A stretch of 64,000 nt of DNA from Gautieria morchelliformis (GCA_015179125.1 WHVA01000080.1:186001-250000), one strand, 5' to 3'. Positions 21,358-33,366 are shown, counted from the first letter of the stretch. Notes: generated from the sequence alone by a model not told the origin. Program-made: numbers and translations.

Positions 21358-24030
21358 CTAAGAAGGGGAATCAAGGGTTATGGAAAGGTATGAAGAGAAC
21401 CCAAGGAAAGCTGAGTGAACCCGAGGTTCCCAAGTGAGTACTGAAGGTGAGGCTTCGGGACCAGACTTGGGAATGGACTGTAACAGTTCTCCATCAATGA
21501 TGACTGGTGGAGGTGGAGGTTGTTCGCAATTTGGAATAGTGTTCATAACTGATGGTTCAAGCATAGAGACATGAAATACCGGATGTACTGCATGCATATT
21601 GTCAGGAAGTCTGAGAGTGAAAGAATGACTGCCAGCCTTAGTGATGATCTCATAAGAGCCAAGGTATTTTTCAGAGAGCTTCTTCAAAGGGCAAGTGGTG
21701 TGGAAGTTTTCTGCTTTGACAAAGACTTTGTTGCCTATTTCAAATGCCGGTTGCGGAAGACATTTCCTATCGGCGGAAGTTTAATATCTCTTTTGGGCAG
21801 TGGAAATGTTCTCTCGGAGGTGTTGGTGAAGTTCACCGAGTTCCACAATGAAATCTCAGGCTCTGGCAGAGGCGAGATCGCGTTCAGGGTGGATGGCAAG
21901 ATTTGGGTGGTAACCCTTGTTGGCATAAAAGGGTGAAATTCTGGTGGTGGCAGAAGGCACATTGTTGTAAGCAAATTTGCAAGCGGAAGAAGGTCGGTGT
22001 CAGGGCACATTATCACAGGGCACATTATCGCAGTGTGCATTATCGCAGTGCATTATCACAATGCACATTATTGCAATGTGCATTGTCACTGATGGTGCAT
22101 TACCGCCATGTGCATTATCACGCCACTTGCACATTACCATAGTGTGCACATTATTGCAGCGTGTTATTGGTGGCCCCTGAGCTTCTCCTAGCCTTTGGCA
22201 TCCTTCTGTCTTGTGTTCCATTTATTTCCCTTCCTGTTATGGCCCCTTCCAACATCATTCTTTCCTTATCTGTGCAGCCCTGTTATCGCTGGCGTGATTG
22301 CTTATGTAACTCAGGCATTCAGTGATCGGGTAGCATGCCCAAGTTTACTTATAGTTGTAGTTAGGTGGTGAAGGGGTTCCTTAGAGTTTTCTCTTTGGAT
22401 CCCCCTTTGCCAGGTATGTCTGTGTCATGTATATAGTTCTCTATCTTACTTTGGATCCCCCTTTCCAGTTCGCCACTTGAGTGTAGAGCATCTGCCTAGG
22501 TTGCCCTTATAGTCAGACCAATTGCTATGTTGGTAGTTGCAATAGATGCGGAGGTACTGCTCGGGGGTCTGATTAGTGTGTTCCGTTTGGCTGTCACCTT
22601 CAGGATGATAACCGGAAGTGAAGTGGAGTTTCATGCTGAGAGCCTGCCCAGGGTACAGAAGAAGGATGACATGAATTCTGATCCATGGTTAGAAGTGACA
22701 TGGGAGGGGATTCCCTGTTTGGAAAATACGTGAAGCACAAAGAGCTGTGCAGAGGTGATGGTGTCGTAGGTCAGAATAAAGATAGACTGCTTTGTAAGGC
22801 GGTCAACAATAACTAGAATGGTATCATAGCCGGATGACTTAGGAAGTTTCTTGATGGAATCCATGGATATTGAATTCCAGGGCTGTTCCAGGATCAGAAG
22901 TTGCTTCAGGAGGCCATAGGGTTTGTGACGCTGATGCTTGGCACACATACAGGTGGTGCATGACTTGCAGTAGTCTTGGACCATTGTGCAAAGGAGTGGC
23001 CAAGTGTAGGTGCATCGGATGATGTTGAGGGTCTTGTTTTCCCCTTGGTGTCCTGAGAGCGGGTGATCATGGCTTTGCTGAAGTATGCGGAGTTGTAGAT
23101 CATTGATATCCGGAATGTAGATTCAGGACTTGTAGTGGAGGAATCCATCGGAATTGAGGGACCATCTAGGACTAGTTGGGTTATCGAGGTGGGTTGTGGA
23201 GATGGGGTTGGAATGGGGTGTGGAACAGATGTTGGAGTGGAGAGGCTCGGTGTCCATGATGATAGAGGCGTGGAGTAGTGGAAATTGCAATGCTGTTGCA
23301 TGCAGGGATGATGCCTGCTACTCGGTCAAGAATACAGGGCAGAAGTTGTGTGGGTTGACACTAGCATAGTCACTACTTCCCTCTTTTGGGTAGACGTCCT
23401 GACGTCCAGTGAGTGTGTCAGGTTTTGCTCTGAGCTTTCTGGGGTAGAAGCAGATTACCATGTTGAACTGTGAGAGATATTCAGACCAGCAGACTTGAGG
23501 GTGAGTCAAAATCTTAGTAGTCCCGAAATACTCAAGGTTTTTATGATCTGTGACAACATCAATTGGATAAGTTGGACCTTCAAGGTAGTGTTGCCATATC
23601 TTGAAGGCTTTGAAAATCACAAGTAGTTCCTCATCGTGGACATTGTAGTTGAGTTCAGGGGTGGAAAAGGTGCGGGAATGAAAAGCGATTGGATGAATTT
23701 CTCTGTCATTGGGTGATATGATCAAAAGAGTGGCGGCTAGTGCATAGTCGGAAGTGTCGGTTTCGAGTACAGGTTGGGCATCTGGAATCCAGAATCCAAG
23801 GATTGGAGTGGTAGTGAAGGCTGCCTTGAGGGTTTCAAATGCTGAGCAGCATTCTGGGAAATTCCATGGAGCACCCTTCCTGGTGAGATGCGTGAGCAGA
23901 ACAGTAATGTCGGAAAAGTTATAAATGAAATGTTGGTAAAAGTTGGCGAAGCGAAGGAAAGACTGCACATCCTTAACATGTCAGGGTTCCAGCCATTCTT
24001 GAATTGCCTTGAACCTTGTCCTCTGCCATG
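21358..24030 (-). pseudogene. Element 4: decayed Ty3/gypsy pol (RT tail, RNase H, integrase)
   Basis: Minus-strand remnants occur in order: RT thumb and connection from about 24030 (with TGA at 23981-23983), RNase H with ETDTSDY (about 23760) and TDHKNLEYF (about 23530), a broken integrase finger (about 22990), and the integrase core. The second core Asp is replaced in the motif SNHGSEF (about 22690); the family pattern is SDRG. The core continues to about 22517, is cut by a 508-bp insertion, and resumes at about 22003-21690. The C-terminal beta domain (LPLP-type, HPVFHVS) is at about 21690-21540. The chromodomain is lost. Multiple stops and frame changes are present. The 5' end abuts a PPR gene fragment. 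Confidence 0.8.
22004..22511. mobile_element. 508-bp insertion of unknown family with a tandem-repeat end
   Basis: It is flanked by GTCAG at 21999-22003 and 22512-22516, and removing it rejoins the integrase frame of element 4. The ends are GGCACATTATC and CCCTTATA: neither TG...CA nor terminal inverted repeats. Bases 22004-22165 are a degenerate array of a 14-16 bp unit like GCACATTATCGCAGT. The middle has a direct repeat of TTTGGATCCCCCTTT (about 22393 and 22451). No ORF is credible. Confidence 0.7.
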
Positions 24031-24510
24031 GTGGCCATGTCGAAGAAAGCCAGCTATAATGATAGTCATGACATATGCATTGACATGCGACTTCACCCTC
24101 CCTTGGGAAGGCAAACTGTCCATCTCCTGAAAGAGATCACTGACGATATCCATCCGGTTAGAGTCGCATGCCGATTGGATCAGTAGCGTATACGTATGAA
24201 CGGTGGGTACGAGGTTGAGGCTCTCGAAACGCCGAAATACACTGGCAACAACGTCAAAAGGAGCACCTATAAGCACGTATGCCTTCAGGAGAGTGTTGTA
24301 AAGCTGTGTGGTGGTGCGGATGCTCCGATTGGCTGAGTGTTGAAGAAAAACGAACGCGCGGATGACACCTTTCCACGAGCCCGCCTCGACGTGGGCGTCC
24401 ATAAGGCACATGGTCATGATGTCGTCTACGTTGTATCTCTTCATGTGGAAAACTATCTTATCCCGGCCAATCCTGCAACCAGTATTCCTTGGTACATCTG
24501 GTGGCAGCAT
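24031..24510 (-). pseudogene. Pentatricopeptide-repeat (PPR) protein fragment
   Basis: Minus-strand codons from about 24510 to 24031 encode helical pairs of the PPR type. They include DIMTMCLMDAHVEAGSW, a YNTLLKAY core and a TYTLLIQSAC core, each followed by a second helix (about three repeats). PPR proteins bind organellar RNA; the family role is known, the target here is not. The coding sequence stops being PPR-like at about 24020-24035, where element 4 RT sequence starts. The two share the overlapping bases around CACCATGGCAGAGG. The N-terminal limit is unclear because the ATG at 24510 overlaps the start of the plus-strand kinase. Most of the gene is missing, so it is a truncated relic. 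Confidence 0.7.
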
Positions 24511-25354
24511 GTTAGGTTCAATGTGGAACTATATAGTCAACCACTTCCGTCGCCTGGCCATTGACTATTTCTACCCCTACATCAAAAAAAGGAGTTTTAA
24601 ATCCTACGGACCTACAGGCAGTTATCGAGTTATTCGCCTCACCAAGCACACTGCATTCAAGAAATGTATCTTTGGAAGTCTCGAGGCAGAAACAATGAGT
24701 TTCATTGCTCAGAACACGTCAATTCCTGTTCCCAAGGTGATTGACCATTGGACCATGTCTCAGGGTGGAAGTGAGGCAATTGTCATAGAGTGGATCCAAG
24801 GCAATACTTTGGAGACAGTTTGGCCATCATTGAATGATGATCAGAAGGCGTGCATAGCAGAGCAACTTCACGGATACATTCAAGAACTACGCTCTCTCCG
24901 TCAGCCAGTGCATTTGTCTGGTCAAATCTGCTCTTTAAATGGTGGACCCTGCAATGATCCCTTCCTTCTGGGTCGCCCTTGTGGCCCATTCAACTCTGAA
25001 CAGGAGATGAACAAATTTTGTCTCTCACGGCTTGCCAGATTCTCTTGGGAGCCCTCCACACTTGTTCGGATAAACGCAGTCAGGGACAAGTTAACTTCCA
25101 ATCACTGCATTACATTCACACATTCCGACTTGACTCCTCGAAATATCCTGGTTGATGATCAGAATAATATAATCTCAATTTTGGATTGGGAAATGGCTGG
25201 ATGGAGGCCCGAGCAGTGGGAATACTTGAAAACCATGTGGATGGGTCAATATGATGAAGGTTGGCCCGCCTTCGTGCACAAATTTTTACCGGATTACCAT
25301 GATCAACTGGATCTGCACAACGAGATGTGTAGCATGCATGGCTCTCCCTTCTAA
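24509..25354 (+). CDS. APH-like (aminoglycoside phosphotransferase family) kinase
   Basis: This single-exon frame of 281 aa shows the APH/choline-kinase fold. It has an N-lobe Lys region (FKKCIFGSLEAE), the catalytic loop HSDLTPRN (about residue 205) and the metal-binding ILDWEMAG (about residue 225). These kinases phosphorylate small hydroxyl compounds; Agaricomycetes carry many copies with unknown substrates. They rarely act on antibiotics, so resistance should not be inferred. The ATG at 24509 was chosen because upstream in-frame sequence overlaps the PPR relic and lacks homology. An extra 5' exon cannot be excluded. It stands alone on the plus strand next to the transposon block. Catalytic residues appear intact. 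Confidence 0.78.
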   Translation: MLGSMWNYIVNHFRRLAIDYFYPYIKKRSFKSYGPTGSYRVIRLTKHTAFKKCIFGSLEAETMSFIAQNTSIPVPKVIDHWTMSQGGSEAIVIEWIQGNTLETVWPSLNDDQKACIAEQLHGYIQELRSLRQPVHLSGQICSLNGGPCNDPFLLGRPCGPFNSEQEMNKFCLSRLARFSWEPSTLVRINAVRDKLTSNHCITFTHSDLTPRNILVDDQNNIISILDWEMAGWRPEQWEYLKTMWMGQYDEGWPAFVHKFLPDYHDQLDLHNEMCSMHGSPF

Positions 25355-26137
25355 GTGGGTTGTAATCCATTAATTGAGAATCTTTCCCGTGCTGATTCTA
25401 ACAGTTATAGAGTAATCTGACCAGATTCATATCCCCTGCAAGTATATCCGCATTCGCCATATCATACCCTATCATACCACCTCCCAGCCCATCACTATTG
25501 TTTTCCAAGGCTTGTCCCAGCCCGTCTGCCTTCTCTAAAGCTCGTCTCCCAATGGTCATGTCCTTCAGATATTTCAGCCAGATTTTTTGGGAGGGCTCAA
25601 GCCCGCGGCCGGCTCAAGCTAGTCTCGGGTTTAGCTGCGCCCCCCCCTCCCATATCTATGCAGTGACATACTTGTTCGCACCAATGTATAGTGGTAGATC
25701 CAGGAATTATAACACTATCCTCCTACATTCCAATGTTCCATGGCTTCATTACCTTGTTGTAAACATGGCCCCAGGCCCCATCATTTGTTGTATCATCACA
25801 ATATGACTAGGTACATGCATGACAATGACATCTAAGTAGCCTTGGCCTTACCTTTGCGAGTGCAATTGATGCTCACTACCTTCTTAGCCACTGCCATAAG
25901 TATGAATTGAGCAGTCCCCAGAAGTAAACTGTATGGTGCAACTGTAAGATCTGCCACCTTGAAGTTCTTCAGTTCATCTATATGAAAGAACCCCGTATCC
26001 TCAAAGGCAGTATCGCACTCTATCAGGTCAACAGTACTTACTAGTTGACCGCTAGCGCCATCAACCCCTATCGATCACTGCTGATCGTACATATTATAAG
26101 GTACTCCAAAAATTTACAACGTCTAGACTCCCTCTTG
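25355..26137. other. Intergenic, no gene seen
   Basis: 783 bp between the APH-like gene and the SIN3 stop. No coding pattern, RNA gene or repeat was recognised. It should hold the 3' ends of both flanking transcripts. Confidence 0.6.
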
Positions 26138-29100
26138 CTAAAATAGCAGCCCCTGATCAAACTGAATAATCCACCGCTTCTGCTCCCTCAATCTTGCCTC
26201 CGCGCGCTCCTTCAGGCGCTCCCATTCCCCCGAATCTTCCTCCTCTCGCTCGCGCTCCTGTTCCTCCTCCTCGTCCGGACTGCTCCGCCGTCTTCTTGGC
26301 TTTCGCTCTCGGCGTCGGGCAGTCCCTGTACCCACATCGCCATTTGCTTCTTCTCCACCAGCGCCCACGGAGTAATTGTTGTTCTTCTGGCTACCCACTT
26401 CTCTTATCCGCCATGCTGCCTCTTCGCTTCCGCTAGCGAAGTACAGCTTGCACGTACCCGGGCCTACCATCACCTCCAGCCCCACTTCACCCACACCAGG
26501 GTGCGCGTCCGTCTTCCACCTCGTGTCCGCTACCTCGTCAGCGTATTCGTCGAGCAAGGTCCTGTTACGCGTGTGCAACAGGGTTAGCAGTCAAAACTAC
26601 GCCACAGAATAAAAAAGCCAGGAAACAAGATTTTTTAAAAATCAAGAAAAAAAGGGGGGTACATTCATCACGCCAAGCAATCAACGATGAAAAGCCCAAA
26701 AGACCGACTGATTAATGAGACAACATACTTTTTCAAGAATGTCTTTCTACCTACTCCAATGCGCAGACCTTCCGTAGGGTAGCTTAGCACATAGCTTAGC
26801 ACATACTGTTTCCACCGCCTCGTCATACGGGAATTGATAGCCTCGGCGCCTGAGGGCGACTTGACCAGTAGCCCAGCCTCCTTACATGTCGGCGGAGGGT
26901 CGAGACTCAAGTCGTCCACATCGAGAAGTTGGATCCGTAAGCATTTCGTGTCGGTGAGCTGTTGCGTGCGTGGTAAGAGTCAGTTCTAACACGGACATGT
27001 CATGTGTTACATGCGCACCCAGTCTATTCGAAAGAGGTTTTCGTCAGAGCCCACGAGTGCCTCGGCTTGTCTGCGATATCGGATAACATCTTGACTCGCT
27101 ATACGAGACCCCAGTACATCTGTATCGCGTGCGCGCTGCTGCTCCAGCATGCACATGAGTTCATGACATCGGAAATCCTGCACTACGGCCTGCACCTGGC
27201 GAAGAAAACATCGCCGTGAGCACAAGCATCTCGAACCAACTATCCCTTACTTGTTTGCATATCGCCGCGCATAGCTTGTCCAAGGTAAACACGATATACG
27301 CCCGTGTGCCGAACATGAACCGCATGTTCTCTTCAAACGTCGTCTGCTCTAGCTCGCCATCGAACACTTTCTCGACCAAGTCGAGCAAGTGCAAATAGAA
27401 ATGTTCCGCGGGATTCAGTGTAGGATTGTCCAGGCCTGATGGGAGCAACGTCAACGCCGCGGCAACGCGCTTAGGACGTCGACTATCGAGAGGGAACGTA
27501 CCCGATGCCAAGTCGGCAAAGTAGCCAATTGGCCCAGCAGTGTCAGTGAGCCCCAAAGCGAGCGCCGCTGGATTGGGAAGAAAAGAAATAGACCGGTCCG
27601 CCGCTAGCGTTGCAGCCAGGGTTTTGCAGCTCATCAAGCGCGAATACAGCAGCTTTGAAAGATAACAGTTAAAAATATTACACCACACTGAGACACAAGT
27701 CGCACCTGGAGAAGGCGAAGCAGCGTGTAAAACGTGGTGTTGCAAAAGAATGATCCAAGGTGCTTCACTGTTACGTTCTGTCCTGCGTCCCCGGAGAGAG
27801 TGATATCCATGGCATTCGAGTCGGTATTACTTGTGGCATCATTACTAGGTATCACGAGATCAACGTGACGGAGCCATATATCATCGACATCCGCTTCCCG
27901 ACCCTTGTCCTTGTCCTTGTCCTTGTCCTTGTCTTTAACAGCCCCCACATCCATCCTTGGAGGCGTTACGGGATCACTGCTATGGGGAACTGGGGATAGT
28001 TGCCGCGAGCTCGAAGGTGACCTATGAAAGCTCGAATTTGTGCCTGAATTGGCCTTTGAGGTACCACTTGTTTTCGTATGGGACTTCTCGTTGGTCTTCC
28101 TTGTTTTGTTCAGTTTCTTCTTCAAATCACCTGCTGAAATAACGCCATTAGGGCCACTGCCACCCGATCTCTTGCTGCTCTTTCGACGGCTACGAGTTTC
28201 TTGTTCCTCGAAACCCTCCTCGTCGCCATCAGCAATGTATAACCCTAGGTCCTCCCACTCAGCCTGATCGATTGGGGGACCAAACGCTGCATCAAAATCA
28301 GCACCAAGTCCGAACTGGTGCATTACGTAGTGCCTGAGAAATGCCTCAATTCGACGCCGCTCTACGGCATTGTACTGGGGTACATTCGAACCGCTTTGAC
28401 GTTGATCGTTCCGTTCGAGGAAACAAAGCGTGAGTTTGAGGGCGTCCTGTAAAACAGCCCCGTCGTGCATATCATACTCTAATTGATGCCTCGGGGATAC
28501 ATGGCCCCTCTTCATGCGCTCGTGAGCGTTGGCTGGGTCTGCCTCAATAGCGCGACTTTCCTCCGACCTCCGTTTCTTATCCTGGTCCTCCTTGATCCTC
28601 TCGATTTCAGCTAAAAGCGCTTTCCCCGTGATTGCTTTCTTGTCGTTAGTCTTGAATCCAACGCCCTGATGATCGAGGCTTTTATAAAAGTTGCGCGAAT
28701 CCACCTCTCGCCACACCTTCTCCCATTCACGTTTGTTCTTCCGCCACTCGGCATCAACTTGTTTCAGTCGATCCAGTACCACGGGCACCGCCACCGAGGG
28801 ATTGTCCTGTAGGCTCTGCAATACCTCTTGGCTGTTTTCTCGGCCGTAAACTCTCTTGATGATTTTCTGGTGAATTGACCTACTTCTCCCCCCAAGATCG
28901 GGCGACAATCGGAATACCGCGCGCTCTTCGGGTGTCATGTCCCCAATCTTGAAAGCTATTGGCTCCAGTAGGGAGATAGTGTGAGCCATGCTCTCTAGGT
29001 GGACATGATACTCGTGGCGTTCTTCTTCAGACTTATGTAATGCCTCTTCGTATGAGTTCTTCTTGTGTGCGATAAAGCCTGATTCTTCAGACGCCCACGT

Positions 29101-31641
29101 GGGATGCGATACCCAGTCATCATTCAGTACGGAACGACAGAGTTCATCCCGCCCGGAACACGCTAGGGTAGTCTCCTAGAGAGAAAAAGTAAGCGACACC
29201 GTGGCAAGCATTATGCCAATACTTACGCTGTCAGGAAGCCTACGATAGCTTGGACCATACCGGAACTTTGAACCACTCAGGTACGCTGTACCCATACCTG
29301 TCGGATGACCGTATCCATGTGCATGGCCAACTGCCTTTGGCATCTCTACCGTGCTGCTCCTGCGCACTCGGTCCAGGCCCAAGATGTCGCGGAAATGAGA
29401 CTCGAGCTCGCTTCCCTGACCCCCCAAGAATGGGGCGGCCATCTGCAAGAGCGTGGCCTCCTCAATAACGTCTGCCGAAAAGAGTGATAGCAACTTGAGG
29501 AACTCTTCCCACGCGTCGCGGTCATCCAACGCTCGCTTCACACGATCGAAGAAAACCTCGGGAGGAGCAGGCACCACGGGTGGAGTGGGGGCGCGGGTTG
29601 GTGGTGGTGGAAGGAGCGGGGCCTGAGGCAGGGGCGGTAAAGATGGATGAGGATGCACAGCTGGATGAGCGGAGACATGCGAGCCACCGGTGGGTGAAGG
29701 AACCCGACCATGCTGAGTGAATGTTGGAGAGGATGGCTCAGAAGGCTTGCCGGGATGATGCTTCGACTTTTTGGCCTGTTGAGTCGTCATCATAGGTTCT
29801 TTGTTAAACAAGAGTCTCGGTACACTCACTCTCGACGCTACTTTGCCCACAGGAGCAGTGGGCATATTTTCCCGGTCCCTGTCACGTTCCTTTTCCTTGT
29901 CGGCTTTAGATTCCCTTTCTGGCGCTTTCCTTCTCTTTTTGACTGGAGGACCTTCTCTGTGTTGGTCACTTCCCGCCACCTTGCGCCTGTATCCAGCGGC
30001 CTTGTCTCCCCTAACATTGACGCTTTGCACTTCCATTGTCCATTCAGTACTACTCTGCCCATTACCTGCAGGATGGCTTGGAGTTGGGCCTGGCGTGCCC
30101 GTCTGGCCGAGCATCCCCATAACGCCGACTGTACCACCAGGGCCAGCCATAGATGTCCCGACTAAATCTACCGGCGGGGCTACTCCTGGAGTGACTGTAG
30201 CATTCGCACTTATGTCCGGCAGGAACATCTTGAATTCGTCGATGAGGTCGGGTGCACCGCGGAATAGTTGAGTCACTTGTGCGTAGACCTGGGATCGATG
30301 TGAGAAAACCCAGGAGGATTAATGAGAGGTGCGCTCACATCATGAAGGAGCCGCTGCTCTTTTTGATACGTTTGCAGTATCTCCAGAAATTGCTTATATG
30401 TCTCTGGTTCGTCAGCAAAGCGCGTTTTTATACGATTGATGTATTGGATCGCGTGATAGAATTCAGGCTGTGGCTGCGGTTGAATACCCGGACCAGGCAG
30501 AGACCCCGGAGTAGCCAGCGCAGCAGAGTTGGCTAGAGACGGCTGTGCCTGGGGTAATGAGGGATGAAACGCCGCCGGAGGGTGCGCAGGCTGCTGCACA
30601 GGCTCAGGATTAGACGTCACTCGGTGCATGCCTCCAAGCACACTTGCAGCATTGGCAGTTGTTGAATTAGAGGTAAGTGACACAGGAGGAGTTAGAACAA
30701 GTGAGCTCGGTAATCCAGGCATTACAACGACCGTTGAACTCTGTGAGGGGGGCGAGATGTGTGCCGAATGGCCAGCAACAACGGGCACGAGCGGCTGTGG
30801 CTGGGCAGTTTCTGGATGAAGATTTGGTAGTGAAGGATGCGGCTGCGACTGCAGGGTCTGTGGGTGAGGTTGAGGAGTGGGCGCATGAGACCGTGTGGGG
30901 ACTGGTGTCGACGGCTTGGAAGGGAGCGGAAGGGCAGCGGGTTCCTTCCTGGACCCATCCGTCGTTGGGGGAGGCTCATGCTCAGGCATATGAATATCAC
31001 TGTCAACTTCCCGAATACGTGGTGGTTCCGAGGTAAGTATTGGGAGCGTGGCAGGGCGAGTGTGCTGCATCGTGAGGGCGCCAGCAGCGTTCTGTGTGAG
31101 AGTTCCTGTCGGTGTGGTAACAGTGATGAGTTGATTCTCTCCAGTGGTACACTCTATCCTATATCCCGGTGGCAAGAACGTGTTAAAGCCTGAAATGAGC
31201 TCGGGGTGGCCGCTGAAGAGTGTGGAGACTCGCTCAATCACGCCTGGGGTCGTTAGCCTGAAGCAGGGTAAGAAGCTGTGGTAAAGCGCATGAGAAGTTG
31301 ACTGACACTTGGCTTTTGAAATCTTTCATGATGTCCAAGAAGTGATTGTACACATCTGGACGGTCTTGAAACCGATTTTTGACTTCGTCGAGGTAGCCAA
31401 GAGCATCGCTGACGTTGAGCGGACGGTCACCGGTGGTCCCTGCTGAAGGAGGGGCTGATGGTGCAGGAGGTGGCGAGGAAGATGGTATGGGGGAATGGGT
31501 AGATGTGGTCGCGAGTGCAGGAGTAGTTGCAGTGGTAGCTCGTACGCCGTCTGACGAATGCCCGGACGTGTTTACATCTTGATTATCTTGTGTGGGAGGC
31601 GAGAGGGGGACCTTGGGTGGTGGTGTTGACCGCTGGTCCAT
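26138..31641 (-). CDS. SIN3 transcriptional corepressor scaffold
   Basis: Exons (minus): 31641-31307, 31257-30339, 30288-29227, 29175-27706, 27652-27251, 27195-27019, 26958-26729, 26561-26138. These give 1672 aa, with all junctions in phase. Paired amphipathic helix domains lie at about residues 79-145 (PAH1), 375-440 (PAH2) and 650-715 (PAH3). The histone-deacetylase interaction domain follows, with [20 protein letters not shown] and [16 protein letters not shown] (about 775-830). A C-terminal Sin3 domain sits in the last exons. SIN3 is the nuclear scaffold of the Rpd3-type deacetylase complex and docks DNA-binding repressors through its PAH domains. Linkers are Pro/Ser/His-rich. A KD dipeptide run is encoded by an AAGGAC-type microsatellite at about 27903-27936. 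The first intron uses a weak donor chosen for phase. The last intron (167 nt) is long for this locus. Confidence 0.93.
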
Positions 31642-31959
31642 ACTGTTACCTGCAGCTGCACTCGTGTGGCTCGTAGACAACCCTTACAACCTCGAACGTA
31701 GAATGGGTACACTAGGAAGATGGTATAGGTGGGAATGAAGAAGGTTAAGTCACTAGACACAGCGTAGTTGATCCTCGGGCCTCAGGTCTTTGAGGTTTGG
31801 GTGAACTGGAAGACAAAGGTCGGCGCAACTCTGGTTACCATATTCAGCGAACTCCGGGGCCGCCCACTCAAACGTGACGTACATACGACTGGTACGAATG
31901 TAAAGACGCGAGTTGTTCTCGAAATGCTGTGGCATACATCCCATTACATACATATGGTT
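31642..31959. other. Intergenic, SIN3 upstream region
   Basis: 318 bp between the SIN3 start and the stop of the next minus-strand gene. It probably contains the SIN3 promoter and 5' leader. No distinct motif was recognised. Confidence 0.5.
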
Positions 31960-33366
31960 TTACACTAGAGTGCGATGAAAGAAGTGCAATATGCCCCACA
32001 GCAACGTCCTCCCAGCGCTGAACGGAAGTACCAGCAAATCCACCCAGTGTCCAGATGGGTTGCTGGCGCGTCGAGCACGAGGTTTGGAGGTTACCCCAAT
32101 GCGGCTGCCAGTATCATCCTCCTCTCTCACAGCCGCCAGTCGAGGCTGATATGAAGAGCGAGCCGAACGCTTAGTGGGTGAATGAATCGGTCTGGCTCTG
32201 AACGTCTGTGTATGAAGCCAATCAAAGAAACTGCTCGGCGATTTGACTGTCCATGGAAGCGGCATCACACTGGTATGTCCCAAAGCCTCAACAACTGTTT
32301 TCTCCAGCACGGCCAACCTTTCATCCGTTGTGCGCTTTTCGAGCTCAACCATGCGCTGTTGCTTCCCAACCATGGCATCAAGGACGTCCAGCGAGTCGTC
32401 AACCACCTTGTTACACCTGAGCATTTCGTCCTTTGTGGCCACTTCCATTTTCAGCTGTGTGATCTCCTCTTCCAGTCGTGTTATTCGTTTCGGTATGTCG
32501 TCGCCTTCAGTACGAAACGATTGGATCGCCTCCTGAAGCTCCTCCGTTCTGGAACGAAGGCGATGACACAAATGGCGCCATGGTCGCACACCTGTTACAA
32601 GAACGAAGACACCAGTACTGAACCATGATATGTAGTCCCTTCCAGTCAGTGCGGTGCCAACATAACGTAACAGAGCAGCGCCGATAAGAGGGGCCAAGAC
32701 TGATAGTGTAAGGTAGCAGAGCTCGGCCGTCTTGAGCTCAGACTCGACCAGATCGTAAAGGCGCTCTTGGTCCGAAGACGTGTCTGGTTTTGCGAAGCGC
32801 CTAGAGCGGGGTCGCGACGCCAAATATAACTCCCATGGTACTAAAAGGAATGATTAGAGGATGGAGGCGAAGCAGGAATATGCCCACATTTGATAAGCTA
32901 AATCAGCGTGGCATTAATATGAACATTAACTAAGCCACAGAGTGCTAGCACGTACCTGATGGAGATAGAAAAACAGAAGAAGGAAAAGTAGAAAGTCGCG
33001 CAGAAAATCACCACCAGTTAGAAAGGAGCCTAGAGGGGGTAAAAGGGCCACGGCAAGAGGGATATCCATCCTATTCGATGCGGAATCGTCCTTGAGGTTC
33101 GACATACTGCGAGCTTTCCGAGTGCTTCTAGCAGTCGACCTGCGACGCCGGGCGAAATTTGATGTGTTGATAGCGTCAGAATTGCCTGAATATCCTGTCA
33201 GTCCCCTCATACTTTCATCAATACTGGAAAGGGGGCTGGGTAGCTGACTGCTATCTGGCAAAGAGGTCTCGCCCACAAGGCCAGTTAGACTATGAGAAGC
33301 CATGGGAAGTGTTCGCTTTCTCAGTTCAGAGGTGGTGGTCAGTTCAGAGGTGGTAATTCGTTCCAT
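31960..33366 (-). CDS. Putative four-TM membrane protein with coiled coil (unknown)
   Basis: Exons (minus): 33366-32952 and 32840-31960, giving 431 aa. The intron of 111 nt was set by phase: the donor used lies 4 nt after an alternative one that would break the frame. The N-terminal ~100 residues are Ser/Thr-rich and basic. Hydrophobic segments lie at about residues 105-140, 170-195, 200-220 and at the very C-terminus. A heptad stretch between the third and fourth (about 225-280) is likely a coiled coil. I do not recognise a named family. Similar proteins of this layout are common as conserved hypotheticals in basidiomycetes. An organelle-membrane location is a guess. It is transcribed in the same direction as SIN3 and SHO1. 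Confidence 0.7.

Noticed and set aside
22004-22165. Simple microsatellite
   Set aside because: The array is confined to one end of a segment with its own 5-bp target duplication, so it is part of an insertion rather than local slippage.
24509-25354. Antibiotic resistance gene call for the APH-like frame
   Set aside because: Fungal APH-fold kinases are a broad family with other substrates; nothing here indicates aminoglycoside use.
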